Below, piece by piece: positions 1 through 13,951 of a stretch of 64,000 nt of DNA. The stretch spans positions 21,886,001 through 21,950,000 of the forward strand of contig OZ316896.1 of the NCBI GenBank assembly GCA_973895155.1, written 5' to 3'. Below the pieces are notes generated by a model. That model searched no databases and was not told where the DNA came from. It saw nothing but the letters and a program-made list of their open reading frames with translations. The position numbers and the translations under genes are program-made. The stretch is from Marsupella aquatica (taxonomy: Eukaryota > Marchantiophyta). Every line of letters begins with the position of its first letter. The stretch's first letter is position 1.

Positions 1-3000
1 GCTGTAGAATCACCCCAGCAACATTTGGGCCAGCTGCCTTCACCTGAATTCAATGGACACATCAGAGGACTTTAACATTATATATTTTTCCCACTTAAGG
101 ACCAAAAAGCGATCAACTTGGGCAATCAGTAGAATAGAAATGAAAAATCTTGGCCAAAAGACAAAGAGCGTGCCTTCACAAAATTTTACGGCTGACATAT
201 TTCACATCTCTAGGTGGAGCTATTCGTGATAAATACCTCTTCATCTCCATCAGCCTCCTTCACAAGTAGGACAACAGGCCCACCTGAAGATGATGGCAGC
301 GATCCCGGTTCTATTCTATCAACCTGCCAAATTCAAAAGAAGACTTCTGGTTGGCATGTTTAAGCATATACCATGACTCCCTCCAATACATTCGCTTTCC
401 CAGTTTGTACTGAGCTAGATTTGGCACATGCCCATAAAAACCACTTGATAGTACATCTCTTATTTTACAGCAAATCTTTTTGTTGCGACTTCTTGGTTTT
501 AAAGTTTACAAATGCTGAGCATTGCACATCCTTTCAATAGGTCTTACCTCTACCAATGTCCCAATAGCCTGTCCAGGCATAAGGGCATCCCAACCTTCTG
601 AGCCAGACACATCCCTGGTTGCTTTAAGTAGAAGGGAAACGAGCTTTGATAGCTGGAACACCACACTGCATTAACAAAACCCCAGCCGAAGAATGTTAAA
701 TATCAACCGATCGGTACACAAGAGCACGCAAGAGCACGCGCATGAGATCAAGCTGTCTGAATAAACTTCTGGATTCATCGAGGAAAGAGGAGAAGTTTGT
801 CAGCATATGGCCAAATAACGATGGAGTCTTCTACGCTCACATAATGATAGTACTTTACCTCGCTCGGATTTCTGCTTCTGTATATGTTTTCACTGAATTT
901 TCAGGGATCCCAAACGCATTTCCTAGTTTCTGCAGTACACACCAAATAGAACTTACTTCGATTAAATAGATGGAATATTTCTCAAACAGTCAACTAAAAG
1001 TTGACTCGTCTCAGAGTCAGAACCCAGAGATGCATGAGATTAACGATGAATGCTCACCTCTGCACGCTTAGGGTACAACTGGAGCAGAGTATCCGTATAT
1101 GTCTCCGCAAGGCGTCGAGTTCGATCCAAAGTGGCTTTAAGTCGCTGTGCCCACATTTTCGTATCTTCATCTATGCCTGTTTGGATGAAGGAAACAATTA
1201 TGAAACTTTTCACATCCGATCAACACAGATGACTTGTAACCGAGATCTCCTGTAATAAGACATAAGATGTTAATGAATTTGCTACAGAAATCGTCGCCAG
1301 CCTTACCATCTTTCTGAACAATGCCAGCCGACTGCCAGGCTGATAGCTCATTCTCGATTGCAAGGCACTCTTTTGACTGCCAGCCAGATAGCCCTATCTG
1401 GCGAATACCAAGAACCACTGCTCCTAAGGGTTGATTCCAAGCCGACACGTTTGCAGACTTCGCTTCATTAATCAGCCACTTGGCTCCTCCAGCACTTTCC
1501 AGGGAGTTAATATATCTGCATAAATTAAAAATACGGCATTGAGTTTGCATTGCCTACCAAATTTAACAAAATGCCTCATTATAAAGACGTGAAGTTCAAA
1601 GGGGACGACGAAAACCTACCTGCTCAGTAACACGAACGAGTAATCTTCGAGGCCAATCTCGGAAAGTCGCCACTGAACCCACAACAGGAGACAGCATTAG
1701 TAAGAACTTTACGTTATCTCGTGATTTATTGTTCACAGTGGGCCGGCAAGTGTATAGAATGCACTAAGTACTTACAGGAGCTACCCGCAATAAGTTTCTG
1801 TACCCAAAAAATAGAACACCTCATAAGATCCATTAGTATCGTGACACCCCATTCAATAAAATTCTAAGAGTGACGCCTTTGAAAACGCATTTATGTCAGA
1901 TAGGAGAGCTCGTACCTTTTGTCGCATTGCTATAGCATCATCCGGAGCATCGTTACGAAGGCCGCTTTCCAGTCCTTGAATAAGTAAAGCCCTAAGTCCC
2001 GTAAGACTATGCAGGGTACCAATAAGCATATCTGATTCCTTCGCAACACTTCCATTGTTTGTATTTCCAGAATTATCCAAGTTCTGCAGATTTAAAATAA
2101 ATAAATTACGATGTTGATGAAGCAACAATGTTTTGGCACAGAAGAATACCTCAATCAAAATTTTCAATATTGCATGATCTAAATCCATCGCACCAACAAT
2201 AGAGGAACTTGTGGGGCTTGAAGCAGCTGGAGCTATTCCAGAAGATAATATAATGTGAAATCTAAATTTGCTGGAGAGAAAAAAGCAAATTACCACTGAC
2301 ATGGCGGTAATAATCTTTGAGAAAATTAGGGCGAGGACGAGAGGTGCACTCACCTTCTTACTCTCAAGGAAGCTTGTCAGAACTGATGTCTTCTGTTCAT
2401 CAAAAGAATCAAGGAGACCTTCCAGCTGCTCTGTCAAGCTGCAGAACTCAAACTCAGACTCCCAGGTAATATCTCGAAAAACTCGGGCTGAAATACTTGT
2501 TTCAGAATAGACCTAACAGTCATATTAGCAAACCCGGCTTTAAGACTTTCCTCTTCACGAAAATATGACAAGAAGCTAAACAATAGCTTCCCTTTGAGCC
2601 TCTCGGTGGTCAGCCCAACATGTCACGTAGATCTGATGCCAAAACCAAACTGTAGATTCATAATACAAGAGAAGACGGATATCCCAGTAGTCCAGCAGTG
2701 AAACACAATTTCTACAGTATAATAGATCCGGGTACTGACCTTCCAGCATTGAAAAAGTCCTTCAACTCGCCGTAGAAAATTCTGAGTTGCTCTAGGAAGT
2801 CGTTACTATACTCCCCAGGATTTTTGGTCACTCGTGCCAGCATGAGTTCTGTGGCGACCAGATCTTCCGGTCCAGCATTACGATGAAGCTTGTTTTGAAT
2901 TGTGTGCTTAATCTCTTGCTGAAATGTCAATGAGAATCAATAAGATCGTCAGTCCATCATATTTCATGCGGTTGCAAGAAGGTGGATCAGTTTCCTTTAG

Positions 3001-6000
3001 GGAAAGATTTGCCCCAAGGTATTCTGTTGAATGGAAATATGAAGAAAAAGCACCTTACAAAACTTACGGTTATGACTCTAAAGTTTATGGTTACTTTTCG
3101 GCAGCCAGAAATACAAATACCATTAAGATAGGTAAGAAATCCAACAGAGCGAAAGTTGAAGTTGCTTACTAACCTTCAGATCATGAGGAATGTCATTCCG
3201 ATGAGCAATGTCTCGGATTCGTGTCAAGGGAACAGAGGCTGTAAACTCTGCTTTGAATGCTGGTAAGCAGGGATGGATTTTCCTCACCACGAGTGCTTCC
3301 TGCATTGAGTTGTGGATGTTGAGTAGGTAGTGCAAGAACGATCCCCAGATATTGAAACCCTTGATATTGGTCTTGGAGGTTTACTTCAACTATATGTCCA
3401 ATTAGGTCACAGAGCATAGAATGTTTTCCACTCTGACAGAAAACTCGAAACGAAAGCCTGATACTATCAGGGAATCAATACGCATTAGTCAATATACGCA
3501 GTCTATACTGCTGATAACTTTCAATACCTTGGGTGTCACAATCTTCTGGGATGTTATTCTTTCGAGTTCTCTGAAAATATACCGAGAGATCTCTGCATGC
3601 TTATTTGGGCGATAGTGTCCACCATCTTCACGGCACTGTATCTGGCCTGTATTTATCCACTGGCATTGCAATGTGGAAGGTTGGTGTTAGGCGTTTTGAT
3701 CCCTAAGTTCGTCCAAATAACACTACAAGCTTGTCAACGCTCTCCCCCTTCTCATCCAATTATGAGTCCTACTCCAACAATGGTCGCCACAATTATCCAG
3801 CAGCAGAAGAACAATAATCGATCAGACGGTTGCACAACTCAGGACTCTTGTAACATTGTCAGAAACTGACAATACCCGATTGAAATGCGAACTTACACAA
3901 ATGAATAATGTGGGGTCAACGCATAAGTGAAAAGCGAAGCTCACTGGACAAGGTATGGAATGGCACCTTCAGATATACCGACGAGTTGATTAAAGACTCC
4001 AGTCTCTGTGTCTTTCCCAAATCTTCAGTCACAAGTGAGCGTACAACCTCCAACTGCGTTTCAGATAGGGGACAAAAGCGCCTATCAGACGAAGAAGTCT
4101 ATTTACTGCATACTATTCTGAAGCTCGATGGGATAAACATATTCAATAATGCAATCTCACAACTGAACACTTGCAGGACGAGCACTGAAACCACATTTTG
4201 TCTTCTTAATTTCCTAGGGAGCTACACCCACGGAGCGCAGAGAGCGCGAATGGGACAAAGCGGACAAAGAGGGGATCACCTTGCGCCACCAATTAGCAGA
4301 GTGCTGGTCACCCTCCACAATGTGCTTGGCAGGTTCATCCAGGCCAGTGGTGTCCCACTTGCCAACGTTGTCACGTGAATGTTCGTTGGATCTCATGAAA
4401 TTAATGTCCTTCCCTTGCCAACCTTGGACAAAGGAGCTGCCAATCTCCGAATCTGCTGCCTCCGTTTGAGGAGCCGCTGAGCCGTTCACACTCCCCTCTC
4501 GCTTTTCCTCTTCTCCTTGAGATATTGCAGCTCCATTGAGACCTTCAAACTGAACCTCTTCGTGAGTTGTGTCCCAATGTGCGACAACCTGATAATGGCT
4601 GCCAGAATCACCGGGGACAACCAGTACCCGATTTGCACCATTCTCCCACACCAGGTTCCCATCCCCATTCACAATTAAGTACTTGTACTCAATCTTTTCT
4701 CCGGGATTCGCCTCCAGATCAGCTACCCAGCCAGCCTCCGTCCACCCCATTTGAACTCTGTTGTTCCATGATCCTGTGGATTCAGCTGATCCGAGTACGG
4801 CATGGTGCTCTCCGAAGTTCACTTGATGATCCAACCTCAGTCTCACTTTCACTTTCCCATCTTGACATCTCACATCCACGCTCGCGTTTCTGCAGCATTG
4901 AGTCCAGCATGAAGGGCTTGAGACACAACCCGAGAACCCCAACAGTACAACTGCTGGTGAAGGAGAAGAGAGGAACCCAAAGAACTTATGTGCATCCAGG
5001 TCAAAATGGAGGCATTGACAAAAATGTACAAAGGCAGAGACCATATCGGAGAATTGTTGAAACGTACAGTGCACAGACATGCAAATTTCCCATGCAAAGG
5101 GATCCAATGAATCACCAGTAAAAGTAAGTTATTTCCTCCTCACACATGCCGGGAAGGTTGGAAAGACCATGGCTCGTCCCAAATGCTCCATGCAATTCTA
5201 GAAATTTGTGAACTCCCGCCATGGTCCGCCATGGTCCAGTGCTACATATTTCTCAGAGACCCAAGGTATGCGATAGGAGAACAGAGGGTCAGGAAGCACT
5301 AACAGCTCTCGGGAGAAAATTTTGGCGAAAAAACACTGAACAGAGACAATCAGAATGCAGGAAATTGATTAAATGACTAGTACGATTAGGATCTCGCCCA
5401 CCTCGCCGCAGGGAAGTTCTTAAAACAAAAAATAGGCTCCTTGCCCAAATATACAACGTTTATCATCATCGCAAATCTATCAACACTACATCTATCCCAG
5501 GATAATCGGAGGGTGAGTCGAGTGGAATGATTGGCTGTTGGGACTCAAGGGACTGGACGGTACACAGGACACAATTCAATTAAGTAACTCCCTGAATCGA
5601 AGGATGAATGAATGCACAAAAGGGCATACAGACCGGAAGAAAGGGCCGAGTGATAACGCAGACATTGGTGGCATGAAGACCACCAATGTGGACTACATAA
5701 TAGTGCCAGACTTTGAGAATGAGAAATTCTGCCGAGAAGGTGCTACGGAAAGGGTCGGTACGAGGAAACCAAATCCAACCTTTCCACGACGCTGGTTGTG
5801 CTACTTCGCACCGCAAGCATCGAGTCTCTGAGAACAGCGGGCCGCACAGCAGCAGACGACGACGAGGATGCCAGCCGCAGGCCTTCGAGAAACACCCTGT
5901 TCTTCAAATTGACACGCTCCAATCGCCGAGTCCTCCTGCTGCTGCTTCCTCCCACATTACTGCCGCGCACCACAACCCCACGAACGCTTCTTCCTCCCCC

Positions 6001-6096
6001 TCCCGCTCTCGTGGAGCATTCCGCATATTGTACCAAGCTCGACCTGCTCGTCGCGGCAGCAGCAGCAGCAGCAGCAACAACAGCAGTAGCAGCCAT
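1..6096 (-). CDS. PWD: Phosphoglucan, water dikinase (partial, 3' end beyond window)
   Basis: The enzyme phosphorylates C3 of glucosyl residues in starch already phosphorylated by GWD1, in plastids. Exons seen on the minus strand: 6096-5780 (end provisional), 4889-4280, 4053-3967, 3659-3528, 3299-3174, 2918-2740, 2438-2354, 2083-1916, 1672-1620, 1515-1307, 1176-1058, 929-859, 665-548, 323-237 and 43-1. All have AG/GT borders and phases that join in frame. The first exon gives an Ala/Ser/Arg/Val-rich leader typical of a chloroplast transit peptide. The second holds a CBM20 starch-binding module ([21 protein letters not shown]). Later exons carry family blocks such as [27 protein letters not shown] and SGLRNDAPD. 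The phosphohistidine and ATP-binding parts lie past base 1. No in-frame break is seen. The leader-to-CBM20 junction is inferred: the CBM20 frame is open back to 5107, but that extension is not transit-like. Confidence 0.95.
6055..6085 (-). repeat. Trinucleotide repeat coding for polyalanine in the PWD leader
   Basis: A GCA/GCT-type trinucleotide run with a few interruptions lies inside the first dikinase exon. It codes for an alanine tract near residues 4-14 of the predicted plastid transit peptide. Transit peptides tolerate such length variation, so copy number may vary between individuals. Confidence 0.7.
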
Positions 6097-8566
6097 CACC
6101 TCTCTCTGTTTCTGTGGTGAACCCGGAAGTAAGTCCCCCCAAAGAGACACCAATCTCTCGAATTCCAAAATCCAATTCACACTAATCCTTCCTCAAATGC
6201 AAAATGAATTCATCTGCCTACACTTCGTCTCCGCTCTTCTCCTCCCTTCTCCTCTCGTTCTATTCTTATCTATTCTTACACAGCGCTAAGATTCCACAGA
6301 GCTAGCTGATATCGACAAATCGCTCTCTCTCTCTCTCTCTCTCGCTCACCCGCTTTATGTGGAAATCAGAGAACACTGGGATGAACGAAACCGAGAAAGC
6401 AAAGGAGGGACGACAGTCAGGAATCACAGGAGGGAAGGATAGGAAGTGTCAAGTTATTCACCAGAGCCCCACAAATCTCTCGTGCTCACAGTTTTCCTGC
6501 CCTCTCCTGTCCCGTCCTGGCCCGCCTCGCCCACAACATACGGTCTGCAACTCCACACCGTCAGCCGCAGAAGAATGTCGAGAAAAAGTGGCTCTGGAAC
6601 TCCACACCACCGTCAGCACCAGAAGAATGTCGAGAAAAAAGTGGGTCGACCAGCGAATGTTCCAATCACTCTCCTCTCCTCTCCTCTCCTCAGCCAAATC
6701 AGCAACGCAATTAGATTGAAATGAAAGGGAGTGAGCCCAATCAGCAGCTCTACTACTGAATGGAAAATGGAGGAGTGAGCAACTCAATCCCCTGTTCACA
6801 GCTTCTGTTCAGAGCTTCTGTTCTGCTCTGTTCTCATTCCTCTGCATTACCAATCCTATGGAATATAGTTGTTGATCGATTTATAATATTTGGACACGTG
6901 TCGAATGAGGATTAATGGGAATGCGAACGAGTGTGTACGTGGCGATGAGGGAGTGGGAGTTGAGCTCTCCTGCTTGTGGCAGGGCCCACCTGGGGGAAAC
7001 TAATGGGGAAAGTCATTTTATTGTCCTGCCATTGGCTCCTATATTATTTACTATGATAATTCTCTCATAGAAACAAAATATAAAGCAACGCTCATCTGGG
7101 CCACTCCCATGAACGGGAAAATGATCTCCCATGGACCACAAGATTGTTCATTTGGTCTTTTGAAACCTTGTTCATTTGGTCTTTTGAAACCCCCATGTAC
7201 CACACTCCTCAAAATTTGAGTTGAATTGTAATAAATTGATGCTCATAAATTCAAATATATTTTAGTTTTGAGTATGTGCCCTAAACCCAGGCCCTTAGGT
7301 TTAATATATGTTCTTCACCTTTTCTGGCATTTTTACATTGCAGTTAATGCATGCCATTTCAGTATTCAGTTCCAAAAAAATGATTTCACTAATCCTAAGT
7401 TCTCAACTTAGGATTGGTTGTCTGGTGTAAGATAACCCATGGGCTTGAGGGGGCTATAGGCAGTAATAGCCCACAACCCCAAAGAGGCAGTGAATTGTCA
7501 AGCATAGAGGGAGTATAGTTTTGCTCTATTTTCACAAGAAACTTTCACCTCTGAGCCAATGGGCGCCCCAAATCTCATAAGTTCTGACCCAGGCTGTCCA
7601 GGGGGTCAGGGTTGACAATGCTGAACAAAATTACAAAGAAAAAAAAGGACACTAAGGATTATTTCTCCTCCATAGTTGTGCTCCTTCCCAAAGGATGGCA
7701 TGGTTTCCCCAAGGTCTTGCCCAAAGCTTCACACAATTCTCTATGAAGGGTTTGAAGCCCTAAAAGCACTCCCATGGGTGCACACCCACACAGCCCCCCC
7801 CATTGGAGAGCTTAGGGAGTCCATGCATCCAACTTTGTGAAGGGTCCGACAAGCTTCCCCACCCATCCCGCCTTTCACACTGACCGAAAATTGCCAACCT
7901 CCGTTCGAACAGTGCACTTGCCAGAGCAGCTGCAGAGCCCTTTGATCAAAAAGTGAGAGGGCCAATCATGGTTGCCGATCAATCTTGGTGGGGTGTGTCC
8001 TAGCTTGTGGAGTGCAGGACTGCCGGCCTTGGGAGGAAAATTACTGGGTCAGCTTCATATTTGGCAAAAGGGAAAGATTGGTGCGTGCTGTCGGTTTCTG
8101 GAGAATCTCGCGTCTAGCATTGGGGTGCATAGACTGGGGCACAGAGGGGGGTTCGAACCTGGGCAGTGGGCTGGTCAGGCTATACTGGCTCCCAAGTGTG
8201 CCAGATAATGGTGGGAGTGCTCTAAAATCCTTATGAGTTCTCAAAGTATGGTTTGATAAACCCCAGTTCTCTTTTTGTCTCTTTTTGTCTTGAAAGGAAA
8301 TGTAGAGGATCACCAAGCTCATTCCCAATTCTTCCAAACAATTCCACAGGGTGGCCTCAAAGCTCCCAACCAATGCAGCTCTGCCTCTCTCTCAAACAAG
8401 CTCCGTCGGTTGAGTTACCAACTGGCCGATTCGGGCACTAAGTTTTTCCAGTTTTGCGGGAGAACTGAGTCAAGTGATTTTAGAAATCCATCATTGTAGG
8501 AAAACTGGCCAAGAATTGGTTCCTGATTTGGGGAACAACATCAGGAAATCTTGCAATTTTGTTCAC
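6097..8566. promoter_or_regulatory. Head-to-head spacer between PWD and PIGV
   Basis: This 2.5 kb stretch separates the divergently transcribed dikinase (leftward) and PIG-V (rightward), so both promoters should lie here. The dikinase side has a (CT)n run at about 6323-6342, which reads as (GA)n on the dikinase strand and is a common plant core-promoter or 5' UTR feature. A second pyrimidine-rich run (TCTCC repeats) lies at about 6669-6691. The part from 6900 to 8400 is AT-rich to mixed with no supported gene. Short open frames here have no recognisable domain. Confidence 0.5.
6323..6342. repeat. (CT)n microsatellite upstream of PWD
   Basis: A perfect dinucleotide run of about ten CT units sits some 230 bp upstream of the proposed dikinase start codon. 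On the transcribed strand it is a GA repeat. Confidence 0.9.
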
Positions 8567-11500
8567 ATGGAGGTGTCGATCAAGAGACAGCCGACACGGG
8601 CAATTCTGAGTCTGGCCGTGGCTTCCCGTGTTCTGGTCGCAGCTCTGTTCCTCCTGTGGCGAAATGTTGCAAACCCATACGATACATCTGCTGATTTGAA
8701 TCTCCCCTGCCTCTCGAACAGCTCCTCCTGGGCATCCTTAGGGGAGCAGACCTTCCTGCAAACTCAGAAACAGCAACAACCCATCTGGGGCCAACGGCTA
8801 GGCAAGGCGATTCAGAGAACAGTCGTCTGGGATGGAGTCTACTACGTGAGAATTGCGGAGTGTGGCTATGAGTATGAGCAGGCCTACGCATTTCTGCCTG
8901 CATTGCCACTTCTCATGCGTTTGCTCTCCCGAACAAGTGAGTTTTCAATGCTTTCTGTAGTTAGGGTTATGCTCTGCACTACTCGAGCAATTCATATTTC
9001 TTCAATTTGTTCCCTTAGCTATTTGCTCGTGCCTTATGACAGATGGTTCTGACGCCTACGGACCTCGTGTGTGTTTACAGTCTTCTACAACTTGATCCCA
9101 GTGTTCGGCCTAAGGCCCATACTAGCTTTATCAGGCTATGTCATCAGCAACATTGCTTTCGTTCTTGCGGCGTACTACTTGTACAGGTACGGACATCTCC
9201 AGGCATTTCTTAGCTGAACTCATACTCCCAATGCTTATGCAATTGAGGCATGAGGCGGATTCTTGATATGATAGCAACCTTTGAATTGATTGGTAGCTTT
9301 TGTGGTTATTGGGGCAGTGCTCGTTGAGCTTACAGATCCGTACTACATTTTTTGTAGTCAAGTTTTAGCTAAATCTGTAGAGTGCAATGCAATGAAGCTA
9401 TAAACCTTGACTTTGTTGGTGATTGATCAGATTGTCTACGCAGGTTTTGGAGGATGAGCAGCAGGCCGTAATAGCAGTAGCGCTGTTTTGCTGCAATCCT
9501 GCCTCCACGTTCTACTCTGCAATGTATCCTTTCAGAGGTTTGTCTGGGTGAAAGGATGGAACAAAACAAGTATACTGTACTACCTTAGTATTGGCTCTGA
9601 GCTTGATCAATTGTTTCATCTATACTCTTTTCTCAGCGCCATTTAATGAAGCCGCTATTGATTTTGTGTTTGGGAAAATCCGCCCGCTCAAGTTCTCTTC
9701 TGTTTTGCTTAGAGGGAACTTTAACCGTCACCAGATACTGCGAGAGTTTATTTACCTTGTTTTCCTTCGCGGGGCTCTGGCACTTTGTCAACGGAGAAAG
9801 ATGGACTGCAACTGCTCTTTTTGGCTTGAGCAGTGGTGTAAGGTCAAATGGAATATTGCATGCTGGATTTATTTTGTTCCAGGCTATGCACAAAACGTAC
9901 GACGTTACTTTCTGCCAAAAAAGAGTCCTGGTGACTACCTCATCGACGGCCAGTCTCCATTTTGTTGATTGCTGCATTTGATCATAGTCTCCCTGCCATA
10001 TTTTGAATGGCTTTCTATTTTTTGTGTTGCCACCGTCAGGAACCCACTAGCTTTGTTTCCTTCGGGAGGCGGTGTGGACGATTCTGCTCCGTCATTTTTG
10101 TTTCCTAGCTCTTCAGCTCAATCTACTTTCCATGTTCAATGTTGCTTTGACTCTTATTTCCCACTAGAAAGAACTCTGACTGGATTGTGCTCGATGGAAT
10201 TTGTATGCCAAGAGCATGTGTAGGCAGTTGTGCCCATCATTTTAGTGGCGCTGCTCCAAACTGCTGCGGTGGTTACTCCCTATGTGGCGTTTCAATGTTA
10301 CGGCTTCATCCAACTTTGTCTTCATGAAGGGATACCTGAAGTACGGCCTTGGTGTAGTGAAACGATCCCTCACCTATACAGCTTTGTGCAGAGCTACTAT
10401 TGGTAAGAGCCAGAACAAGACAAACAAACAATTGGATGCGCTTAATCTAACATTTCTCACGTAAGTTCACTACAATAAATTTTGGATGACGGTTCTACAG
10501 GAGATAATGCTCAGACTGCCTGTTCAAGAAAAGTGTCCATTCTGAAGTTGTCTTGTTGGAGGGGAAAGTCCAGTGAGTTTCAGTCCATTAGCCTGAAATT
10601 GAACAAAAGGTTTCACAAGTCTCGGATTTTCATGTAAACAGCTACCTAGGATGTTAAAGCTTTCAGTGATTTCCAAATAGCTGAAATGATTTCTCTCGTG
10701 CAACAGGAATGTGGGGTTTTTGCGATACTTTCAATTCAGGCAGCTACCCAATTTCCTGTTGGCGTCTCCGATGCTATGCCTGGCAATTTGTGGCATCGTC
10801 ACTTATGCGCATAATCAGCCGAGGCTGTTCTTTCTATTGGGCCTAGATGCATCTCCTTCAACGCGGGCAAGAGTTGCCTTGATGCCACCGACAGGCTCGA
10901 AAGCCGCAGTGGCCTTCGATCAGCAAGGATTGAAGAAAATGGTTGTCACGGAGCCGATTTCAAGTTCTTTGAATGATACTGGTGAGCTATTCTTCTCTAC
11001 TTTTAAATTTCTTTTGTAGTTTAACGTGATGAATGTCTTGCATCGTAATTCACATATGCCTCGAATAAAACTACCAAATCACTGTCATGTTGGCAGAAAT
11101 TTTGAGATTTTACTGAAACAGAGCATATCTCATGTCCTCCTGAAAACGAACAGATCAAGACCGTTGATAGTGGTGGAGCCTGTGTGAGTAGTAAGATCAA
11201 ACGGAAGAGCACTGAACTGCTGTTTCCGGACTGAAATTCCGTAGCCCTGGAGTATAACAAACTGGAGATCCTTCTAATCCTCATATGAGTTGCAAACCCT
11301 TTTGCAGCGAAGCTGAGGAACAGGAAAGCAAGCAACAAGGATCTTGGGGCTTATGAGCGTGAAACAGAATTCTCAAGGCAGACAGGATTTAATTCTCCAA
11401 GATCCATCTGCTTTCTGATCCAGCTATGTTCCATGGTTGCAACGGCTGTTTTTGTCATGCATGTTCAGGTTTGTCCTCTGAATTATTGCCTCTTAGTTTT

Positions 11501-11848
11501 TCCAAATAGTACGCTGTAGGACTAGTCGCTGCAAATTTCGGTGTGCCAAGGCCTGGATTATGTGTAGTGAACATCTTTTCATATTCAGGTAGGTTTAAGC
11601 ATCTGAATCCAATCCGACTCTACTTTCGCATGTCATGAAGCTACATCCAAAAGCACTGAAAAAAGAAGTCGGTTTGTCTCCAGGTTGCAACTCGGTTCCT
11701 GTCTGTGAGCCCCCCAATATATTGGTACGGAGCCTACTTGATAAACCACGCACAAAAGCAGAAAGTTGGTTACATCTTGTGGACGGTTTTCTTATCCTAC
11801 GTTGGCTTAGGGTCGTTATTGTTCATCAATTTCTATCCTTTCACTTGA
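8567..11848 (+). CDS. PIGV: GPI mannosyltransferase 2 (PIG-V family)
   Basis: PIG-V adds the second mannose to the GPI anchor precursor from dolichol-phosphate-mannose on the luminal side of the ER. Exons: 8567-8936, 9081-9186, 9431-9523, 9735-9930, 10224-10402, 10707-10981, 11308-11468 and 11684-11848. The joined frame is 1545 nt (514 residues plus stop), close to the usual size. It begins with a hydrophobic segment (residues about 12-31), followed by NPYDTSA (37-42) and VWDGVYYVRIAECGYEYEQ (87-105), the luminal loop that is strongly conserved in the family. Later blocks are CNPASTFYSA, RSNGILHAGF, TPYVAFQCYG, NVGFLRYFQFRQLPNFLLA and the final YPFT at the C-terminus. Every splice has GT/AG borders and matching phase. 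The start is the first ATG in frame with the hydrophobic segment. No break is seen. Assignment is firm from whole-length similarity in memory of the family. Confidence 0.95.
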
Positions 11849-13951
11849 CATATGGAACCTGATTTTATAGTGAAAACAAGTACGGAGTTGTCTCTCGAAG
11901 TGGTCACAATCCTAGTCACAAAAGCTGAACGTTTATTGGAAGGCTTACAAAAGTCGTATCAATAACTTGTGGATGGTATTGTACATTGTCGGAATGAACA
12001 TTAAGTGTGAAGACCTAAGAAGGTCGGAAAATTGTACATTCAATGCTTCCACATTCGGAACATGCACACAGGAATCAGTGGTTGGACTCATTTCACCGTC
12101 ATGAGTCTCATATCGGATGTGGATAACTACCAGTCGAAAATAATGACCCTCTCTTTGTGCTCTGCGTCGTTCATGGAAAACTCAGATTGAACTTCTATAC
12201 TTGTGCTAGCTGCACTGCTCATTAAATAACCTGTCTGCTTTTGTACATGGAAGCACGTACAACACACTTAGAAGGAAGCACTAGGTATGAGCTCAGGAAC
12301 CTGCTGGTCACTGCAAGGCAGTACTAGTAACCTCTCTTCATCGTTTTGCCACTTCCGACGGTCGATGTCGGCAGCTGTCATGATTTTACTCCACGGTACT
12401 AAACCGTGTGTCTGTAGAATATGAATTTCTTCTGTGTTTGAAGACTTTGACCTTTGCTTATTAGGACACGTTCGCGACGGAATGATCCGTGCGTTACAGT
12501 GATTTTCATTCTTACCTTTGTTTTTCAGAGTCACTTATCGAAGATTACCGTGAGATCTTTCCATTTCTCTTTATGTTCACATGCTATGTTAGACCGAAAT
12601 GTGGCAGTCAATTAACGAAAATGGATCTCTTTGTGATAGACTTATATTCTCATCATCTTGCTCCAATTTGATGTCCCCACCAAACTATGGTTGAATGGGC
12701 ACATGGACGAAGTCTTTAGGTGGGACTGACGCATGCGGTTGTCAGTGGGCTCTCACTAGTTTTATATGAAAACCGGACAGAAGACAATCCCAGCAAACGA
12801 ATATCCAAGCGGATAAGTGGTACTGGACAAGGTTGTCGGTGGGCTCTCGCTAGTTTTCTATGAGAAATGGACAGAAGACAATCCCAGCAATGACTATCCA
12901 AGCGGGGAAATGGTAGTTGACAAGGTCGAAAATGGTCACGTATGTAGTGGAAAGACGACCCAGTGGGTACCGACCTCAGCTCCTACCAATCTCCAATAGT
13001 TTTGCCTGGTAAATGGCCCTGCCTTGGGATGGTTTTTGTCTCTGGTGTCTATGTTGGTTGACAAGTGACAAAGGAGGTTCTTGACCATCTTGATGTTGCA
13101 CTTCCTAAATTTGATAGAGGCGGACGTTTTGGCTCTACCTTGCAGAGTCTTTCCACTGGAGGAATGGATGTCACCAATCCACCAACAGAAGAAAAATATT
13201 TTGACAATTGCAAGCACCTCGGACAGTTCTTACACTGCCTTTAGTCATTCACAAACCCCTCGATAATACTCGGGAGGGGAGATGCCGTAACAAACATTTG
13301 GGCCGAGATGTACCCTTCACAACGTATCACTGTAAAACTTTCTTCCTTCTCTTCTATTTCCTCAACAAGTAAAGGATCTCAACATCACCACTGCATTGAA
13401 CTGGGTGCAACTTATCCGATTACAATCATACAGTATCAGTCAAGTTTCTATTGACAGACACAATCTACTAAAATCCAGCAGCTGGAATGATACGCTCCGG
13501 GGATTTCCTGTAGAAGATAAAGGGCACACGCAAGAGGAGAAACAGTGATGAATACCAGGTGGAACTCTACCGAAACAACTCATTGCAACAAGAGCAGGGC
13601 CGAATACATCGATATATTCTATAGCAGACAAATGGCACTGAAGGCAAATCCGAAATTCTTCATAGGCACAAGCCGTGCCTGTTCATCAAACCGTTCCAGA
13701 CCGTGATCAAATCTGCAAAGCTGATCGTCGTGAACAAGCAATCATGTGGGGAGAGGACAGGATAGAGATGGTGCTGCTGTGTTCTAGTAGCTGCAGCCTT
13801 CTTTCCAACAACATAGACGGAAGGAGGGTTCAAACAGTACAAGAGGCTTGACCCTTCCTGAGCTGCTCCTCTCCTATATCGCTGGTAGGGTAGCGTGGCA
13901 TAAGCTAGGAAACTGAATGGATTGTTCGGTAACAAGAGGAGGTGAAGGAAC
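11849..13951. other. Spacer between PIGV and the CASP-like gene
   Basis: The two genes converge here, so this spacer holds both 3' UTRs. No open frame has a recognisable domain. The only structure I see is a two-copy tandem duplication at 12738-12925. The stretch 13640-13951 is open on the minus strand but lies downstream of the CASP-like stop codon and is probably its 3' UTR. Confidence 0.5.
12738..12925. repeat. Two-copy tandem duplication, 94 bp unit
   Basis: Copy 1 begins at 12738 and copy 2 at 12832, both starting GTTGTC and sharing GTGGGCTCTC, GGACAGAAGACAATCCCAGC and ATCCAAGCGG in the same order. The copies differ at many positions, so the duplication is not recent. Confidence 0.85.

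Noticed and set aside
5713-6289. Plus-strand frames of 135-163 codons
   Set aside because: They are the complement of the plastid leader exon; the trinucleotide run keeps all frames open.
8148-8165. GGGGTTCGAACCTGGG looks like a tRNA T-arm
   Set aside because: No acceptor, D or anticodon arm can be folded around it.
11635-11862. 75-codon frame over the last PIGV exon
   Set aside because: It is a different frame; the family motif and phase use 11684-11848.
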